64,000 nt of DNA from Pseudomonas sp. 30_B (GTDB taxonomy: Bacteria; Pseudomonadota; Gammaproteobacteria; Pseudomonadales; Pseudomonadaceae). Made by a program: the position numbers and the translations under genes. The notes beneath the pieces are model-generated. The model had not been told where the DNA came from. It saw nothing but the letters and a program-made list of their open reading frames with translations, and ran no database searches. Each line of letters begins with the position of its first letter. Position 1 is the stretch's first letter. The stretch spans positions 1 to 64,000 of the forward strand of contig NZ_JAFGYY010000009.1 in NCBI RefSeq assembly GCF_017491605.1, given 5' to 3'. Shown one piece after another: positions 64,000-64,000 of the stretch.

Positions 64000-64000
64000 C

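Overview
The window is about 64 kb of high-GC DNA with no rRNA, tRNA, phage or insertion sequence that I could recognise. Gene content and order point to a Pseudomonas of the P. aeruginosa / P. nitroreducens / P. citronellolis kind. From memory, tamB-tamA, a GNAT gene, xthA, terC and then ACAD - LysR - ACAD - thiolase - SDR - acyl-CoA synthetase - AraC - AMP ligase match the order around PA2542 to PA2557 of P. aeruginosa PAO1. A search should confirm this. Several families of inverted repeats with ends like GTAGGAGCG and GTAGGGCG fill most of the long intergenic gaps.

Layout. (1) 1-3.7 kb: a partial AraC regulator facing a two-subunit molybdenum hydroxylase. (2) 3.9-6.7 kb: an MgtA-type P-type ATPase. 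(3) 6.8-12.9 kb: tamA-tamB for outer-membrane protein assembly, plus a GNAT acetyltransferase; xthA follows at 13.0-13.8 kb. (4) 13.9-20.3 kb: an accessory island not recognised as any named system. It has two paralogous coiled-coil proteins flanking a response regulator that has lost its phosphorylation residues, a small membrane protein, and a divergent periplasmic-binding/OmpA fusion. (5) 20.5-21.7 kb: a TerC/Alx transporter behind a structured leader, with a small ORF. (6) 22.2-29.9 kb: acyl-CoA/branched-chain catabolism. (7) 30.2-35.2 kb: a chemoreceptor, an AraC regulator and an acyl-CoA synthetase with a LiuR-like operator. (8) 35.7-40.4 kb: pbpG, a thioesterase-thiolase pair, TetR and an SDR. 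(9) 40.8-51.2 kb: a complete guanidine-utilisation operon behind a guanidine-I riboswitch. It encodes an ABC importer, two DUF1989 subunits (carboxyguanidine deiminase), a biotin-dependent urea/guanidine carboxylase and allophanate hydrolase. (10) 51.3-57.7 kb: a putative polysaccharide synthesis/export operon with a zinc-ribbon regulator, a GT2 synthase, a TolC-like protein fused to a glycosidase-like barrel, and an HlyD-type adaptor. (11) 58.1-64 kb: a small Cys-rich protein and the quinohemoprotein amine dehydrogenase operon qhpADCB behind a sigma-54-type promoter. A CcmF-like gene runs off the right edge.

The strongest candidates for something new are the coiled-coil/pseudo-receiver island, where both coiled-coil genes carry an internal ribosome-binding site at the same place, and the four-gene zinc-ribbon/GT2/TolC-barrel/HlyD operon. 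A repeat element sitting in frame inside the urea/guanidine carboxylase gene is a third notable observation.
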